Positions 37,801 through 42,715 are shown, counted from the stretch's first letter. The stretch: 64,000 bases of DNA from Paracentrotus lividus (GCA_940671915.1 CALNVZ010003425.1:38710939-38774938), one strand, 5' to 3'. The notes: generated by a model not told the origin, from the letters alone. Numbers and translations: made by a program.

Positions 37801-39313
37801 GTTTCCTTTATTAGTTGACCTTATTTCTATTCAGCTTTGGTATTTAGTTCAGCTTTGTTTACATCCATTTCCTCTTTGACTTTCACCCTCCTTCTCTGTC
37901 ATTCCTTTCCTATCTAGATGTCTTCATTCATTACATTCCACATCTGATTCTTTTGTTCAACATTCTTATTACATCATCATCTCATCATCTTATTCATCTT
38001 CATCCTCTTATCTCTTATTGGGTATTCTTATGAATTGGACTTTTACATTTTGAGTTGGTTCCTCCATTCTCTTTATTTCTATTGGTTAATCTGTCTTAAT
38101 TTGAATATGTAAATTATCTTGAATGTTAGTATGATTTATGATGTGGCAAAGCAGCCCCCAGAATAAATCAGTGCACTACCAGACTTCATCCTGTTAAGTT
38201 GTATTTTTATTTGTGTCCTATTCCTGATCTGAATCTTCCGTTTGCTGTTATTTGATTGATGTTGATGTTTGAGCTTATATTTTACTTCACTACAAACTGT
38301 TTTAAAACCCCACATTACTACAATACTTTTTGCTTGTAAAGAGAGAATACACACATGAAATAAAAAAGAGCTTAACTCACAGTGGCTTTCCTCATCTGTC
38401 CTAGTACAGACATGAAGTATTCATAGGAGATACAGCTATTCTGCTCTGGAGCACCTTGACCCTGTATCAGACCCTGTGTAGCGGCCGCAGTGGACGCTCC
38501 CACAGCCATCTCTACCCAATCCAGGAGATGCTGCAGAGACCCTCGTTGACTAGCAAGTCCAAGAACCAGCTCACAGGCTACCCTCTTCCCCATAAGATCA
38601 GCACCAGATGTCGGCATGGTGACTGACTTCAGGAACGATGTCACCTGCTTCAGGCATTCCGTGCCCAGTGGCGGTATCTTACTCTCGTTCGCGAGCGAAA
38701 GCGGTGGTAGCGATATGACGACATCTTTAGCAGTATGCAGGACATCGTTGCAGATGTGCGGAGCTCCCGTGGATGGTGGTTGCATCCAGTTCTGACGTAA
38801 AAGGGCAAAGAGAAGAGTAAGGCTGGTCCTGACTCCCATCTCAATCAGGGCATCAGTGCCAAAGCGAGCCCATTGACCAGAAGATTTCTCTTCGACTGTC
38901 CTTGACTGAGCCTGCTGCAGCTTCTGTTGCTGTTTCACTTTCTCACAATCATGATACTTGTTTGAAACAGAATGAAAGATCCTTCGAAGGACCAACAGAC
39001 GTTTCCTCAGCGTTGTAGAGAAAGGAGAATCGGTGCAGACAGACCTTGCGAGGCCTAGTTGGGTACCTAGCAGCAGCTCTAGGAAATGCTCCTGCTCCTC
39101 TGTGGACGGTGTCTCCCGCTCAAAGTCAGGCAGCTGAGGACCCTGAAGGTGTAGAGTGTGACGAGGGGCTCCGACAATCTCTTTGTTAGTGATAAGGCGA
39201 GTGTAGAGCTCCATTACTCCCTCTCGACTGGCTACCTTGGCCCAATCCTCTGCTACCCACGAAGCATTCATGTGCTCCATCCATTTCAACTTGACTGGAA
39301 GATTTGCTGTCAT
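4168..39313 (-). CDS. HERC1: HERC1 orthologue, 5' part (24 coding exons, 1582 codons, 3' end outside window)
   Basis: Spliced by hand on the minus strand: every internal junction is GT/AG and phases match throughout (933+96+192+168+238+144+128+145+172+135+166+126+210+153+139+192+222+174+115+278+294+41+133+152 = 4746 nt, exactly 1582 codons). The product is co-linear with vertebrate HERC1 from its N-terminus (VKLKWMEHMNASW near the start). It contains an RCC1-like domain at about residues 374-738, then the large helical region (for example LLPQGPDRWDSLSKGQ and LRDVLINSAAGSM). HERC1 is a cytosolic giant HECT E3 ubiquitin ligase, about 4,860 residues in human; its first RCC1 domain is reported to act on ARF/Rab GTPases. 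So roughly the first third is here, and the SPRY, WD40, second RCC1 and HECT parts are beyond the left edge. HERC2 is excluded because the N-terminus and the sequence after the RCC1 domain fit HERC1. Confidence 0.97.
5026..5158 (-). CDS. HERC1: HERC1 coding exon 23 (residues 1488-1531)
   Basis: 133 nt, phase 0 in and phase 1 out, acceptor TTACAG, donor GTGAGT. It encodes DKSISKSPESPPSSQDGTK, then a short tail. It sits in the HERC1 region rich in Ser, which varies between animals. The donor choice is inferred from GTGAGT and the phase of exon 24. Confidence 0.7.
5309..5344. repeat. Poly-C tract (about 35 nt) in HERC1 intron 22
   Basis: A nearly pure C run after CTCCTCC, which is a G-run in the HERC1 transcript. 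Its length is prone to sequencing error. Confidence 0.9.
5556..5596 (-). CDS. HERC1: HERC1 coding exon 22, candidate 41-nt microexon (residues 1474-1487)
   Basis: Acceptor ATACAG, donor GTAATG, phase 1 in and phase 0 out. It encodes DSQDKKEGTKQNE. Supported by the phase match on both sides and good splice sites. The region is poorly conserved, so it could be optional. Skipping it would shift the frame (41 nt) unless exon 23 is also changed. Confidence 0.72.
6098..6391 (-). CDS. HERC1: HERC1 coding exon 21 (residues 1376-1473)
   Basis: 294 nt, phase 1/1, acceptor TTGTAG, donor GTATGT. An acidic Ser/Pro-rich stretch (SNTDEDEDTVREEDPGESS) is followed by YFSFSEACKSLIERCMFLIL and GVNPAML. These match the conserved AC.S.I.RC.LLILGV.P motif of HERC1. 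Confidence 0.93.
6770..7047 (-). CDS. HERC1: HERC1 coding exon 20 (residues 1283-1375)
   Basis: 278 nt, phase 2 in and phase 1 out, acceptor TCATTAG, donor GTGAGA. It encodes LIEVYRTVYRVRRKLVTTKL, equivalent to the vertebrate EVYRCVYKVRSRLL segment. A low-complexity Thr/Ser/Ala/Glu tail follows, probably disordered and poorly conserved. Confidence 0.92.
7138..7218. repeat. (ATG)n microsatellite in HERC1 intron 19
   Basis: About 25 perfect ATG/GAT units. The Met-rich frame across it is an artefact. Confidence 0.95.
7405..7519 (-). CDS. HERC1: HERC1 coding exon 19 (residues 1245-1282)
   Basis: 115 nt, phase 1 in and phase 2 out, acceptor ATCAG, donor GTACAA. It encodes GWETSDDDLDDLLDRATRCL and LACLLKHTRLFHLAAQRS, matching the LAALLKHTNLL region. 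Confidence 0.93.
7653..7950 (-). mobile_element. tRNA-derived SINE
   Basis: On the minus strand the right-hand end reads as a tRNA-like head: an A-box-like TAGTTTAGTGGT and a B-box GGTTTGATTCCC spaced as in tRNA genes. A body of about 200 nt follows, ending in a TTA/TTG-rich tail near 7653. It lies in HERC1 intron 18. Confidence 0.75.
8202..9221. mobile_element. TIR element with ATTTAT duplication
   Basis: It starts CAGGGATGCCAC and ends GTGGCATCCCTG. ATTTAT flanks both sides (8196-8201 and 9222-9227). It contains GC-rich patches, an A-run at 8408-8424 and no believable ORF. 1020 bp, in HERC1 intron 18. Confidence 0.82.
9553..9726 (-). CDS. HERC1: HERC1 coding exon 18 (residues 1187-1244)
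   Basis: 174 nt, phase 1/1, acceptor TTTCAG, donor GTAGGT. It encodes KGSLSLLDLTLGKSREPGQS and IWNAMQEYALSR, matching the LALG.SKEPARSLW..MQDYA motif. Confidence 0.95.
9787..10135. repeat. Interspersed repeat, paralogous to 61428-61826
   Basis: Both copies run from ACTAGTGTTCTGGTCATG through GAATTAACCCAATTCAGCTT to CACTACACTAGATTCCCTTT in the same orientation, with many substitutions. The class is unknown. A weak third relative lies at 3790-4020. Confidence 0.8.
10463..10899. mobile_element. Mariner-like MITE, TA target
   Basis: It starts CTGTATAAGTG and ends CACTTATACAG, with TA on both sides. It contains repeated CGCGAATTT/CGCGAAAAT words like the elements at 35924 and 58591. 437 bp, in HERC1 intron 17. 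Confidence 0.83.
11276..11497 (-). CDS. HERC1: HERC1 coding exon 17 (residues 1113-1186)
   Basis: 222 nt, phase 1/1, acceptor TGACAG, donor GTAAGA. It encodes PDPTAMPLPQPVRGWVWMVD, LERTCSLVIGWCLGGML and ERETSGWMVSKLMQNGME. It matches the PLPQP..WVW.VDLERT block of HERC1. Confidence 0.96.
11794..11985 (-). CDS. HERC1: HERC1 coding exon 16 (residues 1049-1112)
   Basis: 192 nt, phase 1/1, acceptor TTCCAG, donor GTAATA. It encodes VLINSAAGSMLSHILHSLLL, LPVTVTRPLLHHLLALLPEL and NRLLPAAGVLEDQEMEWPMR. It is strongly conserved with vertebrate HERC1. Two truncated copies lie just upstream. Confidence 0.97.
12051..12184 (-). pseudogene. Exon 16 shadow 1 (5' part, acceptor kept)
   Basis: About 134 nt nearly identical to the first two thirds of exon 16, with acceptor TTCCAG intact. 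It ends after the ELDKLN codons and runs into a stop, with no donor. The offset from the true exon is about 199 bp. Confidence 0.88.
12253..12386 (-). pseudogene. Exon 16 shadow 2 (5' part, acceptor lost)
   Basis: A second copy with the same 3' break point as shadow 1, so it arose as a further copy of the same unit. The acceptor CAG has become CAA, removing the splice site. Confidence 0.86.
12562..12617 (-). pseudogene. Exon 15 shadow 4 (3' part, internal deletion)
   Basis: A copy with donor AAAGAG|GTAAAG that lacks about 12 nt internally. Its flank CATCCCATATTATAGC is shared with shadow 1, so intron was duplicated with it. Confidence 0.75.
12635..12772. mobile_element. Short palindromic MITE (GGACTTGTCGG family)
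   Basis: The left arm CATTTCATGAAAGGACTTGTC pairs with the right arm GACAAGTCCTTTGATGAAATG. It is the same family as 28543-28687. Confidence 0.8.
12836..12901 (-). pseudogene. Exon 15 shadow 3 (3' part, donor kept)
   Basis: A diverged copy with an intact GT donor (AAGCA|GTAAGG). It shares the GTAGACCATGTAACCCTGTCC flank with neighbouring shadows. Confidence 0.72.
12984..13049 (-). pseudogene. Exon 15 shadow 2 (3' part, donor kept)
   Basis: A copy of the exon 15 3' end with donor TATGG|GTAAAG. It is followed by the intron words CCCATCATTACTTTA, which resemble the flank of shadows 1 and 4. Confidence 0.75.
13155..13480. repeat. Probable SINE-like or other interspersed repeat in HERC1 intron 15
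   Basis: A short GATGATGATGATG run is followed by a CATTTATATTGCGCCATAT-type block and GACGCAGGCTCATCC, which reads like a common marine-invertebrate interspersed repeat. No clear borders are visible. Confidence 0.4.
13781..13846 (-). pseudogene. Exon 15 shadow 1 (3' part, donor kept)
   Basis: On the plus strand the exon 15 stretch ending GTTGTAGACC is repeated with few changes. The donor is AAAGAG|GTAATG. There is no complete exon 5' part. Confidence 0.85.
13938..14076 (-). CDS. HERC1: HERC1 coding exon 15 (residues 1003-1048)
   Basis: 139 nt, phase 0 in and phase 1 out, acceptor TATTTTAG, donor GTAATG. It encodes ISSSVSLLHKHLCLLLPHAV and EVLQRSTTLLKQSGSNASQ, matching the SSSVALLHKHLQLLLPHA-type region. 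Four partial copies of its 3' part lie downstream (12562-13846). Confidence 0.93.
14144..14538. mobile_element. MITE with ~53-bp near-perfect TIRs
   Basis: The left arm from TTCGGTGGATTCACAATACG runs through TGCGCCACCTATCGATTGC to GGACAGGCCAA. It is mirrored almost perfectly at 14486-14538. 395 bp, non-coding, in HERC1 intron 14. Confidence 0.85.
14988..15140 (-). CDS. HERC1: HERC1 coding exon 14 (residues 952-1002)
   Basis: 153 nt, phase 0/0, acceptor TTTTCAG, donor GTATGT. It encodes EQAFGELEKNSDK, identical to vertebrate HERC1 over this stretch, then HLRELLSSLQKHLLAYCHAS. Confidence 0.96.
15141..15972. other. HERC1 intron 13, part without shadows
   Basis: AT-rich intron. The only notable feature is a C-run at 15894-15910. 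I see no exon here. Confidence 0.6.
15973..16076 (-). pseudogene. Exon 13 shadow a: oldest copy, donor lost
   Basis: The most diverged unit of the array. The sequence at the donor reads TTTCACAGAGTTTC instead of CATACAGTGAGTTTC, so no GT donor remains. It marks the distal end of a ~140-150 bp period array. Confidence 0.75.
16120..16227 (-). pseudogene. Exon 13 shadow b: open 36-codon candidate cassette exon
   Basis: 108 nt, phase 0/0, open throughout. It has ATTAG at the 5' side and CATACA|GTGAGT at the 3' side. It contains EGTHLAEVLMETLLRNLGYH, diverged from exon 13 at several residues yet with no stop. Confidence 0.8.
16271..16371 (-). pseudogene. Exon 13 shadow c: 101-nt copy with stop
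   Basis: Boundaries and donor are conserved. The length is 101 nt and an in-frame TGA occurs after six codons in phase 0, so inclusion would truncate the protein. Confidence 0.8.
16403..16481 (-). pseudogene. Exon 13 shadow d: internally deleted copy
   Basis: Same boundaries (ATTAG ... CATACA|GTGAGT) but only 79 nt. About 23 nt around the HLAEVLMKTL-coding part are lost, so inclusion would shift the frame. Confidence 0.8.
16539..16640 (-). pseudogene. Exon 13 shadow e: intact 34-codon candidate cassette exon
   Basis: A near-identical copy of the last ~100 nt of exon 13. It is bounded by an AG (ACATTAG) and the same donor (CATACA|GTGAGT). Its length is 102 nt, open in phase 0 from GDGSGISMGA to LLRNLGYHT. 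If spliced in, it would repeat 34 residues without a frameshift. The AG has a poor polypyrimidine tract, so inclusion is uncertain. Confidence 0.8.
16684..16893 (-). CDS. HERC1: HERC1 coding exon 13 (residues 882-951)
   Basis: 210 nt, phase 0/0, acceptor TTACAG, donor GTGAGT. It encodes RMQLGIVLTSLQENIHVASL, a variable linker with an internal near-repeat (SPLEGELSPPLEGDGS), then TEDTHLAEVLMKTLLRNLGY. Vertebrates share the flanks but not the linker. The last ~100 nt of this exon are tandemly repeated five more times downstream (15973-16640). Confidence 0.96.
16916..17223. mobile_element. MITE with long TIRs (TATTCACAAA family)
   Basis: The left arm has TGTATTCACAAA, TACTAAGTTAAG and AATCTGTGGTTTAA. 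The right arm is the reverse complement, ending GTTTGTGAATACGGGCC. It is related to 3570-3790. Confidence 0.75.
18411..21686. mobile_element. TIR element with ~60-bp ends, TA target, 3.3 kb
   Basis: It starts GTCAGGGAGCCAGCTACAAA and continues TTTATTTACCCCATTTTCCC. The right end at 21627-21686 is the reverse complement with few changes. TA flanks both ends. No intact ORF is visible; the interior includes G-runs at 20880 and A-runs at 20223 and 21021. Confidence 0.85.
21745..21887. mobile_element. Small MITE, GGTCCCACTGGC ends
   Basis: The left arm CACGGTCCCACTGGC mirrors the right arm GCCAGTGGGACCGGGC. The flanks TAA/TTA suggest a 3-bp target. About 143 bp. Confidence 0.7.
22312..22690. repeat. 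Region punctuated by TGTCACTCAC words
   Basis: The words TGTCGTGTCACTCAC (22312), TGTCATGTCACTCACGACAC (22335), CTGTCGTGTCACTCACGC (22522) and TTGTGTCGCTCACG (22671) are spaced through otherwise unique-looking AT-rich intron. It resembles the word-punctuated elements elsewhere, but no TIRs were found. Confidence 0.55.
22768..22893 (-). CDS. HERC1: HERC1 coding exon 12 (residues 840-881)
   Basis: 126 nt, phase 0/0, acceptor TTACAG, donor GTAAGT. It encodes AVSDTLSIGAPLLLPPLRER and MELLHSLLPQGPDRWDSLSK, one of the best-conserved HERC1 blocks. A truncated tandem copy lies 192 bp upstream in transcription (23015-23085). Confidence 0.96.
23015..23085 (-). pseudogene. Exon 12 shadow: 5' part of HERC1 exon 12 duplicated upstream
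   Basis: The copy keeps an acceptor (TTTGGCAG) and the first 70 or so nt of the exon (AVSDTLSIGAPLLLPPL-like), then breaks into intron sequence with no donor. Flanking intron is co-duplicated: the stretch beginning CCACTCCTTTTATAACAAGG occurs at about 22919 and again at about 23105. Point differences show it is not an assembly echo of the same bases. Confidence 0.85.
23160..23451 (+). mobile_element. 5'-truncated non-LTR retrotransposon, C-terminal reverse-transcriptase tail
   Basis: The plus strand encodes EIEERRIRFAGHVLRM and RKRGRTKHTWRRTFQKDLEA, the typical end of many LINE polyproteins. A frameshift near 23385 moves the last segment WRLLAAQCTNQCRRN to another frame before the stop. The 3' end is a TAAG repeat. 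ACCAAAT on both sides is a probable target-site duplication. Confidence 0.82.
23531..23899 (+). mobile_element. 5'-truncated LINE (CR1/L2-like) 3' end with GAGAATCT duplication
   Basis: It encodes GEKFSAAAAPNMWNQLHH and ESPSLAVFQQFLKTFLF before a stop, the classic C-terminus of CR1/L2-type LINEs. The AT-rich 3' UTR ends in an ATTGT-type tail. GAGAATCT flanks it at 23523-23530 and 23900-23907. Confidence 0.85.
25331..26448. other. HERC1 intron 11, unremarkable part
   Basis: AT-rich. A short TCAGT run (26315-26333) is the only visible structure; I see no exon. Confidence 0.55.
26449..26735. mobile_element. MITE with TTAA duplication
   Basis: It starts CCCTTTAGCTCCTA and ends TAGGTGCTAAAGGG, with TTAA on both sides (piggyBac/Kolobok-type target). 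287 bp. Its right end lies about 50 bp from exon 11. Confidence 0.82.
26783..26948 (-). CDS. HERC1: HERC1 coding exon 11 (residues 784-839)
   Basis: 166 nt, phase 2 in and phase 0 out, acceptor TGACAG, donor GTCAGT. It encodes EHQQFVLLCLKLLCTHLQLA, LAGGLTASVLGNQARPLRHL and LFRLIDANTPASIQK. The helical block is highly conserved in HERC1. Confidence 0.95.
27424..27558 (-). CDS. HERC1: HERC1 coding exon 10 (residues 739-783)
   Basis: 135 nt, phase 2/2, acceptor TTTGCAG, donor GTAAGC. It encodes QVVAWHRPFCVDLQEGTFSH, LRSFIEHYCEGFNGKQ and a Pro-rich PPPPFPTS. It matches the vertebrate segment immediately after the RCC1 domain. Confidence 0.95.
27835..28126. mobile_element. GACGTCTC-rich MITE, copy 1 (TAA duplication)
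   Basis: The ends TGGTGGCATCTCACTT / AAGTGACATACCACCA are flanked by TAA. The body repeats AGACGTCTCCGCGACA. Same family as 36718-37134 and 60580-60796. Confidence 0.78.
28543..28687. mobile_element. Short palindromic MITE (GGACTTGTCAG family)
   Basis: The arms CCTGGAGGGCATTTCATTAA and its mirror ending GAAATGCCCTCCAGGG enclose ~80 bp. Related to 12635-12772. Confidence 0.85.
28797..28968 (-). CDS. HERC1: HERC1 coding exon 9 (residues 682-738, end of RCC1 domain)
   Basis: 172 nt, phase 1 in and phase 2 out, acceptor TTGCAG, donor GTATGA. It encodes NEVYGWGNNAMGQCGQGH, VKKVASLEGVTIHQISAG and TSHSVAWTALPSD. The SHSxAWTALP motif closes the first RCC1-like domain in HERC1. Confidence 0.96.
29590..29657 (-). 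pseudogene. Exon 8 shadow: decayed tandem copy of the 3' half of HERC1 exon 8
   Basis: On the plus strand, 29581-29657 parallels 29731-29812 (shared words include GTGAGAG, AAGCAA, GGCTATATCTAC and TCCTGG). The copy keeps the exon 3' portion plus flanking intron. The donor GT has become TT and the reading frame is altered, so it is not spliceable as it stands. Confidence 0.75.
29740..29884 (-). CDS. HERC1: HERC1 coding exon 8 (residues 634-681)
   Basis: 145 nt, phase 0 in and phase 1 out, acceptor AGCAG, donor GTAAGG. It encodes VYAWGHGACLGCGSSEAIS, LRPKLVEDLQFTRIVDIA and GDSHCLALTH. A decayed partial copy of its 3' half lies 150 bp downstream (29590-29657). Confidence 0.96.
29885..30767. other. 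HERC1 intron 7, distal part
   Basis: Holds CCGGCTCGTCCATTAG- and AACCCGGGATGG-type fragments that look like old repeats, without clear ends. No exon. Confidence 0.45.
30768..31090. repeat. Imperfect (ATG)n microsatellite, left block
   Basis: Long ATG/GAT repeat with interruptions in HERC1 intron 7. Together with 31652-31861 it was one array before a MITE inserted. The Asp-, Met- and His-rich frames across it are artefacts. Confidence 0.95.
31091..31648. mobile_element. GGGCAATTCC element inserted in the (ATG)n array
   Basis: It starts TGGGCAATTCCATGA (31091) and ends TCATGGAATTGCCC (31648). Flanking sequence on both sides is TGA repeat, so the target duplication is unreadable. It shares the GGGCAATTC terminus with 1336-3412. 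It contains GTTACACGTTATG and GAGTTACGTTACA words. Confidence 0.8.
31652..31861. repeat. (ATG)n microsatellite, right block
   Basis: Continuation of the array, ending about 20 nt from the exon 7 donor. Confidence 0.95.
31882..32009 (-). CDS. HERC1: HERC1 coding exon 7 (residues 591-633)
   Basis: 128 nt, phase 1 in and phase 0 out, acceptor AAG, donor GTGAGA. It encodes KLGHGDTNRIYKPKIIEPL and VGCGSQSSLALTSTGQ. The (ATG)n microsatellite begins about 20 nt beyond the donor (31652-31861), so transcripts carry a long (CAU)n run there. Confidence 0.95.
32480..32875. mobile_element. MITE, AGGCGGGCTCACAC ends, TAA duplication
   Basis: The left end AGGCGGGCTCACACGATGC (followed by TTGCTGCGGTGCGATTTTT) mirrors the right end ending AGTGTGAGCCCGCCT. 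TAA lies on both sides, which fits a PIF/Harbinger-type 3-bp target. 396 bp. Confidence 0.83.
33049..33192 (-). CDS. HERC1: HERC1 coding exon 6 (residues 543-590)
   Basis: 144 nt, phase 1/1, acceptor TCTAG, donor GTACGT. It encodes HGDSNSRNVPTLVKDISNVG, CGSSHTIAVSQD and TVWSFGGGDNG. It is joined to exon 5 by a split Gly codon. Confidence 0.96.
33766..34003 (-). CDS. HERC1: HERC1 coding exon 5 (residues 464-542)
   Basis: 238 nt, phase 0 in and phase 1 out, donor GTAAG. It encodes GSDGHTLALTSEG, VFSWGDGDYGKLGHGN, VVVCISAGYRHSACVTDDG and LYTWGEGDYGRLG. These are more than one full RCC1 blade and nearly identical to the vertebrate protein. Confidence 0.97.
34346..34810. mobile_element. Mariner-like MITE, CAGTCTGTGTCAAA ends
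   Basis: The left CAGTCTGTGTCAAAAAATGG and right TTTGACACAGACTG arms have TA on both sides. The ~37-bp sequence before it (AAGAAAGGAATTTCTTTGAA...) recurs immediately after it, so it landed in or created a short tandem duplication. Confidence 0.85.
35023..35190 (-). CDS. HERC1: HERC1 coding exon 4 (residues 408-463)
   Basis: 168 nt, phase 0/0. It encodes IEAGQYCTFVISSDGSVRAC followed by GKGSYGRLGLGDSNNQ, which is an RCC1 repeat with the conserved GxxYGRLGLG turn. The donor is GTTTGT, weaker than the neighbouring donors. Confidence 0.95.
35540..35625. repeat. Short repeat, inverted relative at 57125-57215
   Basis: Words GAGCCCGAATATAATCGGGC, CTATGGGAAATGTGTGTTA and AACAGGTTAA recur in reverse orientation at 57125-57215. 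Probably a ~90-bp MITE. Confidence 0.65.
35924..36155. mobile_element. Mariner-like MITE, empty-site reference for 58591-60050
   Basis: It starts CTGTATTTGCTG and ends CGAAATACAG, with TA on both sides. 232 bp, with CGCGAAT words. The copy at 58591-60050 is the same family interrupted by a foldback element. Confidence 0.85.
36179..36370 (-). CDS. HERC1: HERC1 coding exon 3 (residues 344-407, start of RCC1 domain)
   Basis: 192 nt, phase 0/0. It encodes LASEYARTCISPEDKK, then the first RCC1 strand VFVWGSNSSHQLAEG and QEKILLPKMAISFAESQQ. The WGSN...QL pattern is the typical RCC1 repeat opening. A 232-bp mariner-like MITE (35924-36155) lies 23 nt beyond its donor. Confidence 0.96.
36718..37134. 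mobile_element. GACGTCTC-rich MITE, copy 2 (TAA duplication)
   Basis: The ends AGGTGCTATCTCACTT / AAGTGAGATAGCACCC lie between TAA duplications. The interior is palindromic with many AGACGTCTCC words. It creates a spurious long ORF running out of exon 2. Confidence 0.87.
37178..37273 (-). CDS. HERC1: HERC1 coding exon 2 (residues 312-343)
   Basis: 96 nt, phase 0 on both sides, acceptor TACAG and donor GTAAGT. It encodes a short Ser-rich link and GLCPLYQAALCLIEE, matching the vertebrate GLCSLYEAALCLFEE-type segment just before the RCC1 domain. A TAN-flanked MITE (36718-37134) lies about 40 nt past its donor. Confidence 0.95.
37274..38380. other. HERC1 intron 1 (between coding exons 1 and 2)
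   Basis: AT-rich and pyrimidine-rich on the plus strand around 37850-38080. No repeat with clear ends and no exon seen. Confidence 0.55.
38381..39313 (-). CDS. HERC1: HERC1 coding exon 1 (residues 1-311)
   Basis: The start is the ATG at 39313-39311, giving MTANLPVKLKWMEH. An in-frame TAG lies at 39328-39326, and an upstream in-frame TTG is not a plausible eukaryotic start. Conserved blocks include LQGPQLPDFERE, LRKRLLVLRRIFHSVSNKYH, DALIEMGVRTSLTLLFALLR, SLPPLSLANESKIPPLG and LLGLASQRGSL-type text (here ELVLGLASQRGSLQHLLDW). The exon ends in phase 0 before donor GTGAGT. A likely 3' splice site (TTTGAACAG) lies at 39354-39356, so this exon probably starts at 39353 with about 40 nt of 5' UTR and has at least one further non-coding exon upstream. 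That upstream exon was not found. Confidence 0.96.
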
Positions 39314-42300
39314 GATGCTTGTCAACTAATAATGATGCAAGCAGATATTCTTCCTGTTCAAATGGATAGAAAAAGTGAGACAACATTGATAATTGAAGTA
39401 TTAAAACAGAAACAATATCAGATAAATCATTTCACGGTGGAGGACTGACTAATCAGTACTAGACTTTGAGTCTAACTTCCCAGATCCAATGTTAGTCAAG
39501 AATCTCAAATTAACATCATTACCAACAGTAACATTCACATATTATAGGCCTAAAGGATCATCTGTACATGTATATCAGGCTGTGGGTGCTGAGGAAACTG
39601 AGATTGAAGGACGATTAGCGAAACCTATCTCAAAATAAAATAGGGTTATTGAGGGTACATGTATTATAGCATTTTAATTCTTCTTCTGTTTTTTTTTATT
39701 TATTTCTCTCTCCAAGGGTGAAATATAATTACATTTTCAATTAATTTCTTAACAAATTCCCAAGGATTTTTTTGCCGTAGTATAGCCCAGGGGAAAAATC
39801 AGGAGTGATTTTCTTTTTCTTTTTTTATTTTTATAATAGTGAAATCAACTGCTCTCTGGTAATAAAATGTAATATAGGAGGGCTTAAATTTAGAGTCAAT
39901 ATCGATGGAAATTTTTTTTTTTTAAACTTGGAGAAAAAGCAAAGGACCAAGTTGCAAAACCTACCACCCATAATCCCACTTGCACTACAACAAATTAAGG
40001 TCAAATGTACTATTGATATCCTGGCCTGGGCTGGGAGTGGAACACATAAATTTTCCAACTCCACAAATATGCATCATGCTCGAATGATCGCATTTGCACA
40101 ATACCATTGTGCCTTCGAATGAACAATACTCACGACAAAATTTAGACTCGTCACTTATTCTTTGGTAAGTCCTCATTTTTTGCTACATTATATTTCCATA
40201 CATCAGATATGCACCATTCGATTTGATGAAGTTTATGTTATCACTCTTCTTTATCCTAAAAAGTATTCTAACAGCGGTTTACCGAAGTCGATTTAGCGAA
40301 GTTGGTTATGATTGATAACGCGCACTATAAAAGTGTTCTTTCGGGAAACAGCTAAAAAGGTCAGCGTTGTTCAGTTACGGTCAACGCACTTCAGTCATCG
40401 CAACCGGGAAGCAGAGCTTCAAGCGATAGCTAATCAGAGCGCTCAACAATCAAATTGCATTGTCCTCTAGTACGAGCTTGTAGATATTTCTTTGTGTGGT
40501 ATTTTACAATTCTTCTCTCGACTAGTTTTAACTCATCAAGATCTTTCACAAAAACTCAGTCAGTCAGTCAGACATGCCAAAACGCATAGATATAACTCAC
40601 AATGAAACACACCATCACAAAAAAAATGGCCTACTTTAGGGTCTAACTCTAACGTTAAACTATAAAGATGTGTAAGATTAAAGTTCAGCGCCAGTCCCAC
40701 TGCTAGCACTACCACTGACTTCGAATACCCGTCAGTGCCCTTGCCCTGTCTGTAAGTATGGGAGTGCCCAAGTCTGCGCACCCACGTAAATGCACGATTT
40801 TTATAGAACAAAACACCAAACTAACATCAATATCCAATCTTACCTCAACATTCCATTTTTTATACAAAAAATAATTCATTAACAATGATTTTCAGCAACG
40901 TTTATTTGCTACCCTGTAAATCTTAACCATTGTCACAAAGTGAGAAGGTAAAAACATGACTGCGCTTGAATTGCCTGCAAAATGAGTCAGTTACTAGATT
41001 AGTGCGCAGACATATTCAGTTTTGCTTCACACAAGCCCTTGCCTTAATAGTTAACGTAGTTCTAACTTAACGTTAAAAATAGTATTAAAAACATTTTTCT
41101 TAATCTTGGTCTTGGAGATAATTTCTTGAAAATTTTGGTTTCATTGGTCATTAGAATATGAAGAATGGAATAACATTGATGAATCTTTAAATAACATTTT
41201 ACTTTGAATTTGAATTGAGGTCAAACTTTAGCCTAGGTGCGCAGATTTAGGCACTTCCTTCATACAGTGCCATGGCATGCATAGCAATTTTCACAGCACT
41301 GCTCAGTCTCTCTCACTCTCAGATCTGAGATCTCGTCTCCTACTCTCGACTCGGTCTCGGCCTCGGCTCGGGCATCAACAAATATTTATCAAGATTATGG
41401 AAATTCTTTCTACAAAAATCTGTATTATGAAAATTTTCATTTAATGCCTTGAAGTCATCACATTCATAACTCACCACTAATTCCTCAGCCTCGTCATCAC
41501 ATCGCTTTCAAGCAATAATATTCCCAAATTTCGCCAAATTTCGACAGTCAAAAGCTTCCGAAATTCAATAACTTGACTGTTTAAGGTCGAGAGATGGCGC
41601 CCCTTCTCTTAACATTTGGATTATGTATTTGTTTATTTGTTTGTTTTGGGTACGGTTTTACTTTTGTAAAAATTCAAATTGATCATATAGACCTACAGAT
41701 ATTTTATTAAATTTCTGATGTACCTTTATTAATTAGATAATGGAAATGGAGTCTAGCTGCCGGGTTGCAGCTCTCCAATTTCAAAGGTTTTATATCCTCT
41801 ATGGACCGACAGCGTTCCATAACCTAATACCCATTGGTCGCTCGGCCTAGCACCAATATCCCATACACAGCCCCGCCCCCCCCCCCCCCCATGCATGCTG
41901 ATAATGGGGGTATCCGGATAATAGATGGCAAATAGGCTGAGTATCGTATACTGTTTCGTGCATGAAAGTGTGAATACTATAATTTCTACTCAGCAGCATC
42001 CATTTTGTTTGGAGGTTTCAATTAATTCTCACGTGTATGTACCAACGCGCCACCCCCCGCCCCCGCCAGTTCAGCTCAGGCGAATAAACCATAACACAGG
42101 CCTATGTTTGTTCGGGATTCTTAGAGATATCCACTGACCACTGGTTTTTGGGGATTGGAAACCAGCCAAATTACCTCTCTATCATAGATTTTTAGACCAT
42201 ATTCGGGACCTATTTCGGGATTTTTCCGGAAATCGGATTTGAAAACAGGACTGAGGGAGGCTGGTCCTTTAAATCCCAGGGAAGGGTTGGCGAACGTCCC

Positions 42301-42715
42301 GGATATAGCCTTGGTCCCAAAATAAGGGGGTGGCAGCAAAGCATTACAGGGCCATTCTTTGAAAAGTGAACCTTTTTTGGAAAAAAAATAATGTTTTTTC
42401 TTAGTTGATTTTTAAGCTCAGTATTCAAAGAGAGCAATGTCTGAAGTTTCATAAAGTGCATTTGTTTTCATGATTTTATCAAGTTTTCACGCCAATTTGC
42501 ATAAATTAACATAATGATAATAAAATAGAAAAAAGAGGGACATAAAATATCAATCGTTTGACCCTCGCTATACATGGTATATGCTGGTTTCCTTACTGTG
42601 ATTAATGTCATTGTATCATTATTTAACTTAATTCCTTTTAATTTAACTAACAAAATAATGGTGTTGAATTGATTATATTAAGATAATTAACTACGGATAT
42701 GAATAACCTTCAAAT

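Noticed and set aside
39314-39325. Start of HERC1 at an upstream in-frame TTG
   Set aside because: Eukaryotic gene; ATG at 39313 fits the vertebrate N-terminus and a TAG precedes it in frame.
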